Source: an uncultured Kiritimatiellota bacterium
Lineage (GTDB): Bacteria > Verrucomicrobiota > Kiritimatiellia > RFP12 > UBA1067
Length of the DNA stretch: 48,341 nucleotides
Assembly: GCA_934675625.1 (NCBI GenBank)
Contig: CAKURH010000014.1
Coordinates: 1 to 48,341 of the forward strand
Direction: 5' to 3'
A model generated the notes under the pieces. The model had not been told where the DNA came from, made no database searches, and was given only the letters and a program-made list of their open reading frames with translations. Positions 27,063 through 34,873 of this stretch are shown here, piece by piece; the first letter of the stretch is position 1; the number at the start of each line of letters is the position of its first letter. A program made the position numbers and the translations under genes.

Positions 27063-27415
27063 TGACGGCGCGTGAACGGTTGCAGCTGGCGTATGAATTC
27101 GCCTTCAATCCGAAGATGCTTCACGCGAAATGGCATGGCTGGCTGAAGAATCCGGCGAATGCCGACCCCGATGAGCTGAAAGCGCTTGACGAAGCGGCGA
27201 TGCTGCATCTGCCGCTCCCGGAACGCGGAGGTGCGTCATCGCGTGCGCTGTATCGGCTGGCGCTGTATCAGGCCGGGGCTTGCGGCTATCGGATGCGCAC
27301 GTTCATCGGCAACTTGCGGGATCGGCTTCACCGTCCGCCGCTGACAGCGACGGAAGTGCCGGTGGGCATGGTTCGGGACGTTGTGCTGACGCGGTATCGC
27401 GTGCCAAGATTCTGA
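27062..27415 (+). CDS. Small partner protein of unknown function
   Basis: This is a 117-residue soluble protein, not recognised. It opens with MTARERLQLAYEFAFNPKML, continues with basic and Trp-rich segments (KWHGWLKNP) and ends RYRVPRF. Its ATG shares one base with the TGA of the nucleotidyltransferase-like gene, indicating an obligate pair. Composition is similar to that gene and unlike the flanking secretion genes. It could be an antitoxin-like or substrate partner. Coding status is supported by the tight overlap and by the strong ribosome site of the following gene starting right after its stop. Confidence 0.6.
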   Translation: MTARERLQLAYEFAFNPKMLHAKWHGWLKNPANADPDELKALDEAAMLHLPLPERGGASSRALYRLALYQAGACGYRMRTFIGNLRDRLHRPPLTATEVPVGMVRDVVLTRYRVPRF

Positions 27416-27429
27416 CAGGAGGAGCGAAA

Positions 27430-28380
27430 TTGAGTCAAAATCTGAGGAACTACTCTTTCATCGCCGTCTCGTTGGCCGTGTTGGCGGCGGCGGTTGCGGC
27501 GGTCGTCGTGAGCGTCAACCGCTCGTCCGAGGCGCAGGCGCGCGCCGAGGCCGAGGCGGCCGCCGCCGAGAAGGCGACGGCGCTCGCCAAGGCCGCGTCG
27601 AAGACCGCCGAAGCCGAAGACGCGAAGGCCCGTGCGGCCGAGGCGGCGAAGGAGAAGGCGAAGGAAGACCGCGCCGCGCAGGAGGCGTCCGCCGCACAGG
27701 CGCGCGCGGACGCCGAGGCGACGAAGGAAAAGCGCGCGCAGGCCGAGGCGCAGCGGAATCAGGCCGAGGCGGAGGCTGAGACGGCGAAGGAGAACCGCCT
27801 TGCGGCGAAGCTGAAGGCCGAGGCGGTGGCGGACGAGAAGGCGAAGGCGGTCGCCCGGCAGAAGGCCGAGGAAGCCAAGGCCGAGGCGGCGGCGGACGCG
27901 CTTGCGGCGGAGAAGCTTCGTTCCGAGAAGGTCATCGCCGAGGCGAAGCTTCTTGAACTCCGCAAGATCGACTTCGAGACGCTGGAGCGCGACCTGCGCG
28001 AATGGCGGCAAGACCTGGAGGAGCGCGAGCGCGCGCTGACGCCGGAGAAGACGGTGACGGATCTCGCGTGGGCCGGCGGCATGGAAGACACCATCATCGA
28101 CGCCGAGGGAAACGTCCGCAAGCAGGAGAAGAAGCTGTATCGCGCCGAGGATGACAAGACGCTGCCGCGCTCGACCCGCCGCCTCGCGCGCGCCGAACGG
28201 CTCGCGTCCGAAGCCGCCGCACAGGAGGCCGCGCAGGTGCGCACGGCGGTCGTCGCCGCGCTCGAACGGCTGTACGTCGCGGCTCTGAAGGATGACCGCG
28301 TCCTGGACGCCGACTACTGCCGCAAGGCGCTCAAGTCCCTCTATCCCGACTGGGAATTCACGGGCGAAAGTGCGAAGTGA
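27430..28380 (+). CDS. Membrane-anchored Ala/Glu/Lys-rich coiled-coil protein
   Basis: The 316-residue protein starts at TTG 27430, which is chosen because AGGAGGAG (27417-27424) lies 5 bases upstream and the protein then begins directly with a membrane helix (about 8-28). Residues about 30-190 are a continuous Ala/Glu/Lys/Arg heptad-like coiled coil reminiscent of TolA domain II. A C-terminal region (about 195-316) is charged with Trp-containing motifs (LREWRQDLEE, YPDWEF). It is probably a periplasm-spanning protein; its place at the end of the secretin block suggests an envelope-spanning role, but no family is recognised. GC-rich composition resumes here. Confidence 0.7.
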   Translation: MSQNLRNYSFIAVSLAVLAAAVAAVVVSVNRSSEAQARAEAEAAAAEKATALAKAASKTAEAEDAKARAAEAAKEKAKEDRAAQEASAAQARADAEATKEKRAQAEAQRNQAEAEAETAKENRLAAKLKAEAVADEKAKAVARQKAEEAKAEAAADALAAEKLRSEKVIAEAKLLELRKIDFETLERDLREWRQDLEERERALTPEKTVTDLAWAGGMEDTIIDAEGNVRKQEKKLYRAEDDKTLPRSTRRLARAERLASEAAAQEAAQVRTAVVAALERLYVAALKDDRVLDADYCRKALKSLYPDWEFTGESAK

Positions 28381-28400
28381 CGAAGGAGCTTAAATTACCG

Positions 28401-28430
28401 TTGTCTAACAGTGGGAGAAGGTGCTATAAT
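28401..28430 (+). promoter_or_regulatory. Promoter of the ferredoxin operon
   Basis: TTGTCT (28401-28406), an 18-base spacer and TATAAT (28425-28430), itself preceded by TGC, form a strong sigma-70 promoter. The predicted start near 28437 leaves a 39-base leader with AAGGAG before ATG 28476. Confidence 0.8.
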
Positions 28431-28475
28431 ACGCGCCATCGTTGTCAACCAACCAACTAAAAGGAGATAAAGACC

Positions 28476-28646
28476 ATGGCTCACAAGATTGCGGCCGACA
28501 AGTGCGTCGGATGCGGATGCTGCAAGGACGCCTGCCCGGCGGAAGCGATTTCCGAGGGTACGCCCTACACGATTGACGCCGACAAGTGCGTCGATTGCGG
28601 TGCCTGCGCGGCGCAGTGCCCGAACGAAGCTATCTCCGCGGCGTGA
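28476..28646 (+). CDS. 2[4Fe-4S] ferredoxin
   Basis: The 56-residue clostridial-type ferredoxin has two complete cluster motifs: C10-x2-C13-x2-C16-x3-C20-P and C38-x2-C41-x2-C44-x3-C48-P. It carries low-potential electrons in the cytoplasm of anaerobes. The ribosome site AAGGAG and a strong promoter support high expression. Its stop overlaps the GTG of the next gene (GTGA), so it is co-translated with a membrane permease, which is an unusual partner. The extra Cys15 inside the first motif is common in such ferredoxins. Confidence 0.95.
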   Translation: MAHKIAADKCVGCGCCKDACPAEAISEGTPYTIDADKCVDCGACAAQCPNEAISAA

Positions 28647-29479
28647 TAGACTTCGTCAAAGAGACCCTACTGCTGCTTCCGTTCCTTTTCGCGACCTACC
28701 TGGTCCTGGAGGCGATTGAAGCGCATGCGGGCGGCGCGCTCGAGAGGATTCTCGAGCGTGCGCGTTCTGTCGGGCCGCTCGCCGGCGCGCTCGCGGGGGC
28801 GATTCCCCAGTGCGGCGTCTCGGCGGCGGCGGCCTCGTTCTATGCGGGCGGCGTCGTCACGGTGGGGACGCTGCTTGCGGTCTTTCTCTCGACGTCCGAC
28901 GAGCTGATCCCCGTCCTCCTCTCGAAGCAGGTGCCCGTTTCGCTGCTCGCGCGCATCGTCCTCCTGAAGGTCGCGGCGGCGGTCGTCGTCGGCTTTTCGG
29001 CGGACGGCATTTGCGCGCTTCTGCGCGCGCGACGGCGGGACGTGCGCGTCCACGACCTCTGCGAACACAGCCACTGCGGCTGCCGGGAGCACCGGGGCGT
29101 CCTCGTGCCCGCGCTGATCCACACGGCGGAAATCTTCTTCTTCATCGTCCTCGTCTCGGGCGCGCTGGAGCTCGGCTTCCATTTCTTTGGCGAAGACTGC
29201 CTTCAGGCGCTTCGCCTCAACACGCCGGTCCTCGGCGAGCTCGCGGCGGGCGCGCTCGGCCTCATCCCGAACTGCGCCGTCTCCGTGGCGGGCGCGGAAC
29301 TCTACTGCTCGGGCGCGATGAGCGCGGGCGCGCTGATGGCGTCGTCCTTCACGGGCTCGGGGCTGGGGCTGCTCGTCCTCTTCCGCACGAACCGCAGCCT
29401 GCGCGAGAACCTGGCGATCCTCGCGGCGGTCTACGGGACGGGCGTCGCGCTGGGGCTTCTGACGGGGCCGCTCCTATGA
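28643..29479 (+). CDS. Putative heavy-metal exporter, DUF2899/ArsP_2-type permease
   Basis: The 278-residue integral membrane protein has about 8 hydrophobic segments in two repeats, each with a Pro-Asn/Gln-Cys loop: IPQCGVSAAAASFYAGG and IPNCAVSVAGAELYCSG. This matches the DUF2899/ArsP_2 putative manganese or arsenic exporter family. A central cytosolic or periplasmic loop is His/Cys-rich (HDLCEHSHCGCREH, about 132-145), a plausible metal-binding site. Start GTG 28643 is chosen because it overlaps the ferredoxin stop and begins the first helix; an upstream ATG would lie inside ferredoxin. Its end overlaps YihY (ATGA). Confidence 0.75.
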   Translation: MIDFVKETLLLLPFLFATYLVLEAIEAHAGGALERILERARSVGPLAGALAGAIPQCGVSAAAASFYAGGVVTVGTLLAVFLSTSDELIPVLLSKQVPVSLLARIVLLKVAAAVVVGFSADGICALLRARRRDVRVHDLCEHSHCGCREHRGVLVPALIHTAEIFFFIVLVSGALELGFHFFGEDCLQALRLNTPVLGELAAGALGLIPNCAVSVAGAELYCSGAMSAGALMASSFTGSGLGLLVLFRTNRSLRENLAILAAVYGTGVALGLLTGPLL

Positions 29480-30459
29480 AGGGGCTTCATGGCTCGGACG
29501 CGACGAGGCGCGTCCCTCCCGCGAAAAAGGCGTATGGCTGGGCGCGCCGCGTCGTGCGGCGGTTTCTAGACAACAATTGCACGATGCACGCGGCGGGGCT
29601 GACGTACTTCTCGCTTCTCGCGGTCGTGCCCGTCCTCTGCTGCATCCTCGTCGCCGCGAAGGCCTGCCGCGTCGACGCCTACGCGAAGACGCAGATCAAC
29701 GCGCGGATCGACGCGCTGATCGTCGAGATCGAGAACGGGAAGGATGCGGATCTGCCGCTGCTCTCGGCGGCCGACGCCGACGAGCAGGAGAAGAAGCGCA
29801 TCGCCGCCACGGAGTTTGCGCATGAGGCGCGCGAGATCTCCAACCAGCTTTTCGCGCGCGTCGAGACGTTTGACGTCGGCACGTTCGGCTGGATCGGCTT
29901 CGGCTTCCTGCTCTGGACGGTCATCTCGTCGCTGGCGTCCGTCGAGACGAGCTTCAACGAGATCTTCGGCGTCGCGAAGGCGCGCCCGGTCTGGAAGCGC
30001 GCCTACATGTACCTCTTCATCATGGTCGTTCTGCCGATTCTCGCGACGGTGGCGATGTCGCTGCCGATCCTCAACACCGTGAAGGACATCCTCGTCGCGA
30101 CGATGGGGCGGCTGTGGCTCACGAAGTGGGTGTCCGACGGGCTGATCGGCATCCTCGATTCGCGGCTCTTCGGGCTTGCGTTCACGCTCGGCGCGGCGTC
30201 GCTCACGTTCGGCTTCTTCTACTGGGTCGTGCCGAACTGCGCCGTGCGCTTCCGCCCGGCGTGGTGGGGCGGGCTCGTGACGGCGGTTCTCTTCGGCGGC
30301 TGGCTCAAGCTCTGCACGGTCGCGCAGGTCGGCATCGCCAAGTCGTCCGCGCTGTACGGCTCGTTCGCGTTTCTGCCGATCGTCCTCGCCTGGCTCTACA
30401 TGAGCTGGCAGATCGTCCTCGTCGGCGCGTGCATGGTCAAGGAGTTCGAGAACAGATGA
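29476..30459 (+). CDS. YihY/BrkB family inner-membrane protein
   Basis: The 327-residue protein has six predicted membrane segments and the family hallmarks: MHAAGLTYFSLLAVVPVL near residue 35, WTVISSLASVETSFNEIFGV near 152, and the C-terminal YGSFAFLPIVLAWLYMSWQIVLVGA. The region between helix 1 and 2 holds an extended charged loop (about 60-120). YihY was once called ribonuclease BN, but that function belongs elsewhere; the real role is unknown. It overlaps both neighbours with ATGA junctions. Confidence 0.88.
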   Translation: MKGLHGSDATRRVPPAKKAYGWARRVVRRFLDNNCTMHAAGLTYFSLLAVVPVLCCILVAAKACRVDAYAKTQINARIDALIVEIENGKDADLPLLSAADADEQEKKRIAATEFAHEAREISNQLFARVETFDVGTFGWIGFGFLLWTVISSLASVETSFNEIFGVAKARPVWKRAYMYLFIMVVLPILATVAMSLPILNTVKDILVATMGRLWLTKWVSDGLIGILDSRLFGLAFTLGAASLTFGFFYWVVPNCAVRFRPAWWGGLVTAVLFGGWLKLCTVAQVGIAKSSALYGSFAFLPIVLAWLYMSWQIVLVGACMVKEFENR

Positions 30460-31328
30460 AGATACTGATTACAGGCGGCAAGGGCATGTTGGGGCGGACG
30501 CTCCAGCGCGAACTGGGCGCGGCGCACGAGATGGTCGTCGCGGACTTGCCCGACTGGGACATCACGGACGATGCGGCGTTCCTGGAGAAGACGCTTGCAG
30601 TCCGGCCGGACGTGATCGTCCATTGCGCGGCGATGACGAAGGTCGACGATTGCGAGACGAACCGCGACCTCGCGTTTCGGCTCAACGAGGAGGGGACGCG
30701 CAACGTCGCGCTCGCGGCGAAGACGTGCGGCGCGCGGCTCATCGCGATTTCGACGGACTACGTCTTCTCGGGCGAGCCGCCGCGCGAGCCGTGGGCGTGG
30801 AGCGAGACGGACATTCCGCGTCCGCAGACGGTCTACGGGGCCTCGAAGTTCGCCGGCGAGCAGATGGTGCAGATGATCCATCCCGACAACTCGGTCATCC
30901 TCCGCATCGCGTGGCTCTACGGCGCGGGCGGGCCGTCGTTCGTCCACACGATGGCGCGGCTCGGCGCGCAGGCCGGCGACCCGCTCAAGGTCGTGAACGA
31001 CCAGCGCGGCAACCCGACCTCGACGAAGGTCGTTGCGGACGTGATTCGCTTTCTCCTCACGCGCCCCGACGTCTCGGGCATCGTCCACGGCACGTGCGAG
31101 GAGCAATGCACGTGGTACGAGCTGACGGTGGAGCTCTTCCGCCTGCTGGGGCTGACGCGGGCGGTCGTGCCCTGCACGACGGCGGAGTTCCCGCGCCCGG
31201 CGCCGCGTCCGCGCAACTCGGCCCTGAAGAAGAGCGTCCTCAACGTGCTCGGCTACCGCACGCCCGACTGGAAGACGGCGCTCGCGGAATTCGTGGCGGC
31301 GGAATTCCCCGCCTTGAACAGGCCGTAG
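30456..31328 (+). CDS. rfbD: dTDP-4-dehydrorhamnose reductase
   Basis: The 290-residue short-chain dehydrogenase is of RmlD type: GGKGMLGRTL Rossmann motif (7-16), HCAAMTKVDDCE, ISTDYVFSG, and catalytic Tyr/Lys in VYGASKFAGEQ. The product normally reduces dTDP-4-keto-rhamnose to dTDP-rhamnose for cell-surface glycans. The other rml genes are absent here, and it is the last gene of the ferredoxin-permease-YihY unit (ATGA overlap), so it may serve another sugar. Confidence 0.9.
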   Translation: MKILITGGKGMLGRTLQRELGAAHEMVVADLPDWDITDDAAFLEKTLAVRPDVIVHCAAMTKVDDCETNRDLAFRLNEEGTRNVALAAKTCGARLIAISTDYVFSGEPPREPWAWSETDIPRPQTVYGASKFAGEQMVQMIHPDNSVILRIAWLYGAGGPSFVHTMARLGAQAGDPLKVVNDQRGNPTSTKVVADVIRFLLTRPDVSGIVHGTCEEQCTWYELTVELFRLLGLTRAVVPCTTAEFPRPAPRPRNSALKKSVLNVLGYRTPDWKTALAEFVAAEFPALNRP

Positions 31329-31385
31329 CCCCGTTGGCCGTGCCGGCCCGGTTTCTCGCCGGTCGACGCACGGTCGCCCAGAAGA

Positions 31386-31394
31386 TGGTATAAT
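31386..31394 (+). promoter_or_regulatory. Extended -10 promoter of the mla operon
   Basis: TGGTATAAT lies 58 bases after rmlD. The predicted start near 31401 gives a 54-base leader to ATG 31455, longer than most units here. Confidence 0.7.
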
Positions 31395-31454
31395 ACGCGG
31401 CAACCTCGCCGAAGATGGGCGAGACGCACGAATGCGCGAAAGGACGCACAGGCA

Positions 31455-32210
31455 ATGAGGGGCATCCTCAAACCGATCGAATCCGTCGGATGGGCGGGAA
31501 TCGTGGCGGCGAAGGCCGTCGCGTTCTTTCCGTCTGTCCTCGTGCGCGCGACGGGGCGTGCGGACCTCTTCCGCCAGCTTTACGCGACGGGCATCCGGAC
31601 GCTCCCCGTCATCACGGTCGTCTCGCTCTTCATGGGGATGATCCTCGCGCTGCAGGTCGGCATCGAGCTGGCGCGCTTCAATCAGGAGGTTTACCTCGGC
31701 GCGGCGGTGATGATGACGCTCCTGCGCGAGATGGGGGCGTTCTGCTGCGGCATCTGCCTCGCGGCGTGCGTCGGCTCGGCGATCGCGGCGGAGCTCGGCA
31801 CGATGAAGGTGAACGACGAGATTGACGCGCTCGTGATCCTGCGCATCTCGCCGATGCGGTTCCTGGCCGCGCCGCGCATCCTCGCGCTCGTCCTGATGGC
31901 GCCGGTGCTGGCGTTCTACTGCTGCATCCTCGGCGCGGTCGGCGGCGGCGTGGTCGGCGCGACGCAGCTCAACGTCGACTTCCAGCAGTACATGACGGGG
32001 GCCTTGGTGATGTCCGAGGCGAAGGATCTCTACGTCGGGCTCCTGAAGGCGACGGTCTTCGGGTTCCTTGTCGGCGTCATTTCCGTTTCCGAGGGCCTCG
32101 GGACGACGCTGGGGGCGACGGGCGTCGGCAAGTCCACGCAGCGCGCCGTCATCGTCTCGTTCCTGGCGATTCTCATTTCGGGCTACATGGTCACGCGGGC
32201 GTTCTACTGA
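31455..32210 (+). CDS. mlaE: MlaE-type phospholipid ABC transporter permease
   Basis: The 251-residue permease of the Mla/MCE lipid transport system keeps outer-membrane asymmetry or feeds lipids between membranes. It has about five hydrophobic segments and the conserved EIGAM-like segment LREMGAFCCGICLAACVGSAIAAELGTMKVNDEIDAL, followed by RFLAAPRILAL. Its TGA overlaps the MlaF ATG by one base. The ribosome site is poor. Confidence 0.93.
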   Translation: MRGILKPIESVGWAGIVAAKAVAFFPSVLVRATGRADLFRQLYATGIRTLPVITVVSLFMGMILALQVGIELARFNQEVYLGAAVMMTLLREMGAFCCGICLAACVGSAIAAELGTMKVNDEIDALVILRISPMRFLAAPRILALVLMAPVLAFYCCILGAVGGGVVGATQLNVDFQQYMTGALVMSEAKDLYVGLLKATVFGFLVGVISVSEGLGTTLGATGVGKSTQRAVIVSFLAILISGYMVTRAFY

Positions 32211-32914
32211 TGGCGGAGACAATCATCGAGTTCAGGGATGTCGTCAAGCGCTTCGGCGAGGCCGTGGTGCTGGACGGCCTCAGCTTCACGGTCGAGAAGG
32301 GCGAGATCCTCGCGCTCATCGGCCCGTCGGGCACCGGCAAGTCCGTCACGCTCAAGCATGTCGTCGGCCTGCTGGAGCCGGACGCCGGCGAGGTGACGGT
32401 CGCGACGGACAGGATCGGCTACCTCTTCCAGTCGGGCGCGCTGCTCGCGTGGAAGACGGTGTGGGAGAACGTCGCGCTGCCGCTCGTCGAGACGACGCGG
32501 CTCAGGGCGGACGAGATCGACCGGCGCGTGGCGGCGGCGCTGAAGGCGGTCGGGCTCGAGGACGCCGCCGAGAAGTATCCGTCGGAGATTTCGGGCGGCA
32601 TGCAGAAGCGCGCGGGGCTCGCGCGGGCGATCGTCTGCGATGCGGAGGTCATCCTCTACGACGAGCCGACGTCGGGCCTCGACCCCGTGACGAGCGCGCA
32701 GATCACGCGGCTCATCCGCGACGTCAACCGGACGCGCGGCGTGACGTCCGTCGTCGTCACGCACGATCTCGTCTCGGCGTTCCGCATCGCGAGCCGCGTG
32801 CTGCTCGTCAAGGACGGGCGCGCCGTCGTCTGCCTGACGCCGGAGGAATTTCGGAAATCGGACAATCCCGAGGCGCGGGCGTTTCTCGCGGCCACACGGG
32901 GGGAGGACTTATGA
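32210..32914 (+). CDS. mlaF: MlaF-type ABC transporter ATP-binding protein
   Basis: The 234-residue ATPase energises the Mla transporter. Walker A GPSGTGKS (about 39-46), Q-loop YLFQSGAL, signature ISGGMQKR and Walker B VILYDEPTSGLDP are all intact; SGGMQKR is typical for MlaF-like ATPases. It overlaps mlaE (TGATG) and mlaD (ATGA), so the three subunits are stoichiometrically coupled. Confidence 0.95.
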   Translation: MAETIIEFRDVVKRFGEAVVLDGLSFTVEKGEILALIGPSGTGKSVTLKHVVGLLEPDAGEVTVATDRIGYLFQSGALLAWKTVWENVALPLVETTRLRADEIDRRVAAALKAVGLEDAAEKYPSEISGGMQKRAGLARAIVCDAEVILYDEPTSGLDPVTSAQITRLIRDVNRTRGVTSVVVTHDLVSAFRIASRVLLVKDGRAVVCLTPEEFRKSDNPEARAFLAATRGEDL

Positions 32915-33885
32915 AAAAGAAAAGCGAGGCGTTTTCGCAGCTCGTCGTCGGGCTGTTCATGATCACGGTGCTGCTGCTCTTGGGCTACTTCACCATCGTC
33001 ATCTCGGGCGTGGACATCCTGTCGGGGCGCAACCGCGTGACGATGCGCGTCGCGTTCGACGGCGTCGGCGGCCTGAAGGAGCGCGACAACGTCATGTACC
33101 GGGGCACGAAGGTCGGCGCGATCAGTCGCGTCGAGGTGACGCCGTCGAACCTCGTCGTCTTCGCGGAGATTGATGCGCACGTCATCCTGCGCGCGACGGC
33201 GACGGCGACTGTCCGCAACCTCTCGATGCTCGGCGGCAACTACCTCGCGCTGGAGGAGGGTACGGGCGAGATACGTCCGCTCGCGACGACGCTCTTCGTC
33301 GGCGAGACGCCGACGGACTGGATGTCGGACGTCTCGAAGATCGCGAAGAACCTGCGGGCGTTCACGTCCAACCCGGAGCTTCAGGCGATCATCACGAATG
33401 TCGCCGCCGCGTCGGCACACGCGCGGGCCGTCTCCGCGAAAGCCGACGCCTTTATGGATCGCGCGAACGCCTTCGCCGAACGTCTCGCGCGCGGCGAGGG
33501 CACGGTCGGCAAGCTGCTCTCGACGAACGAGACCGTCTACGCCGACCTGAAGGAGACGCTCGCGAACGCGCGCGCCGTCTCGGATCGCCTGAACCGCGCG
33601 AAGCTGTTCGACGATCTGGAGGCCGGTGTCGCGGCGTTTCGCCAGGCGGCCGAGGGCGTGGACGTGAAGGAGACGGTCACGCGGGCGAACGCGCTTCTGG
33701 AGAACCTCAACGCCTTTGCGACCGACCTCAAGGCGGGCAACGGCACGATCGGCCGTCTCGCGAAGGACCCGAAGCTCTACGACGAGGTCAACGGCCTCAT
33801 CCGCGACGTCCGTCAGGTCATCGACAACTACCGCGACACGACGCCGATCTCGACGTTCACCTCGCTTGCGACCGGCGCGTTCTGA
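32911..33885 (+). CDS. mlaD: MlaD-type MCE-domain substrate-binding protein
   Basis: The 324-residue protein is anchored by one N-terminal helix (about 9-31) and has a single MCE domain (about 40-120: RVAFDGVGGLKERDNVMYRGTKVG). An extended helical tail (about 140-324) then carries repeated GxGTxGxL-type motifs (GEGTVGKLLSTNETVYADL, GNGTIGRLAKDPKLYDEV). The tail is longer than in the short enterobacterial MlaD and suggests a periplasm-spanning needle. The start lies in an ATGA overlap behind GGGGGAGG. Confidence 0.92.
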   Translation: MKKKSEAFSQLVVGLFMITVLLLLGYFTIVISGVDILSGRNRVTMRVAFDGVGGLKERDNVMYRGTKVGAISRVEVTPSNLVVFAEIDAHVILRATATATVRNLSMLGGNYLALEEGTGEIRPLATTLFVGETPTDWMSDVSKIAKNLRAFTSNPELQAIITNVAAASAHARAVSAKADAFMDRANAFAERLARGEGTVGKLLSTNETVYADLKETLANARAVSDRLNRAKLFDDLEAGVAAFRQAAEGVDVKETVTRANALLENLNAFATDLKAGNGTIGRLAKDPKLYDEVNGLIRDVRQVIDNYRDTTPISTFTSLATGAF

Positions 33886-33895
33886 CGGAGATCGC

Positions 33896-34831
33896 GTGGT
33901 GTCGCGGCGATACGTGGGGCGGCTGGCGCCGAGTCCGACGGGTGCGCTGCACCTCGGCAACGTGCGGACGTTCATGGTCGCGTGGCTCCGCGCGCGGTCG
34001 CAGGGCGGCAAGGTCATCTTCCGCATGGAAGACCTCGACCACCCGAAGGACAAGCCCGGTGCGGCGGAGCAGGCGGTCGAAGACCTGAAATGGCTCGGCT
34101 TCGACTGGGATGCGGAATACGTGCAGTCCGAACGCAAGCCCCTCTACCGCGACGCGCTCGATTTCCTTCGTCGGCAGACGCCGCCGCGCGTCTATCCGTG
34201 CGTCTGCTCGCGGCGTGACGTCGAGGCCGCGCAGTCGGCGCCGCACGCGGGCGAGCAGCTGCACTACCCCGGCACGTGTCGCGGGCGCTTCGCGACGTGG
34301 GCCGAGGCCTGCGCCGTCAAGGCCGCGCCCTGCTGGCGCTTCCGCGTCCCCGACGGCACGGTCGTGCGGTTCGTCGACGCCTTCGCCGGGCCGTACGAGC
34401 AGGACATCGCGGCGACGCTCGGCGACTTTCCGCTCGCGCGGGACGAGGGCGGCGCCGGGTATACGCTCGCGTGCGCGGTGGACGACCTGCTGATGGGCGT
34501 GACGGAAGTCGTGCGCGGCGACGACCTTCTGCCCGCGACACCCGCGCAGATTCTTCTGGCCGAAGCCCTCGCGCTGTGGGCGCAGGCGAAGACGCCGCCC
34601 GCCTACCTCCACGTCCCGCTGGTCGTGGGGGCGGACGGCAAGCGGCTCGCGAAGCGGCACGGCGACACGCGCGTCGCGGCGTTCCGCGCGGCGGGCTGGC
34701 GGCCGGAGGAGATCTTGGGGCGCTTGGCGGCATCCTGCGGCTGGGCGGCGCCGGGCGAGGCGGTCTCGCTCAGGGCCCTTTTGCCGCGCTTTGACGTGGC
34801 CACTATTCCTCACGCCGCGTTTATGGTATAA
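33896..34831 (+). CDS. gluQ: Glutamyl-Q tRNA(Asp) synthetase
   Basis: This GluRS paralogue without the anticodon-binding domain adds glutamate to queuosine-34 of tRNA-Asp. The protein is 311 residues, normal for the family. It has the HIGH-type motif HLGN (19-22), zinc ligands C102, C104, Y124 and C128, and the KMSKS-like KRLAKR (249-254). Start is one of two adjacent GTG codons (33896 or 33899) behind GGAG. It lies 10 bases after mlaD. The TAA stop (34829-34831) lies inside the -10 hexamer of the next promoter. Confidence 0.92.
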   Translation: MVSRRYVGRLAPSPTGALHLGNVRTFMVAWLRARSQGGKVIFRMEDLDHPKDKPGAAEQAVEDLKWLGFDWDAEYVQSERKPLYRDALDFLRRQTPPRVYPCVCSRRDVEAAQSAPHAGEQLHYPGTCRGRFATWAEACAVKAAPCWRFRVPDGTVVRFVDAFAGPYEQDIAATLGDFPLARDEGGAGYTLACAVDDLLMGVTEVVRGDDLLPATPAQILLAEALALWAQAKTPPAYLHVPLVVGADGKRLAKRHGDTRVAAFRAAGWRPEEILGRLAASCGWAAPGEAVSLRALLPRFDVATIPHAAFMV

Positions 34832-34832
34832 T
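34824..34832 (+). promoter_or_regulatory. Extended -10 promoter overlapping the gluQ stop codon
   Basis: TGGTATAAT contains the gluQ TAA stop. The predicted start near 34839 leaves a leader of about 35 bases with GGAGGAG before ATG 34874. Confidence 0.72.
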
Positions 34833-34873
34833 TCCCGCCGCTTTTTGAATTTGTCCAAACAATGGAGGAGAAA

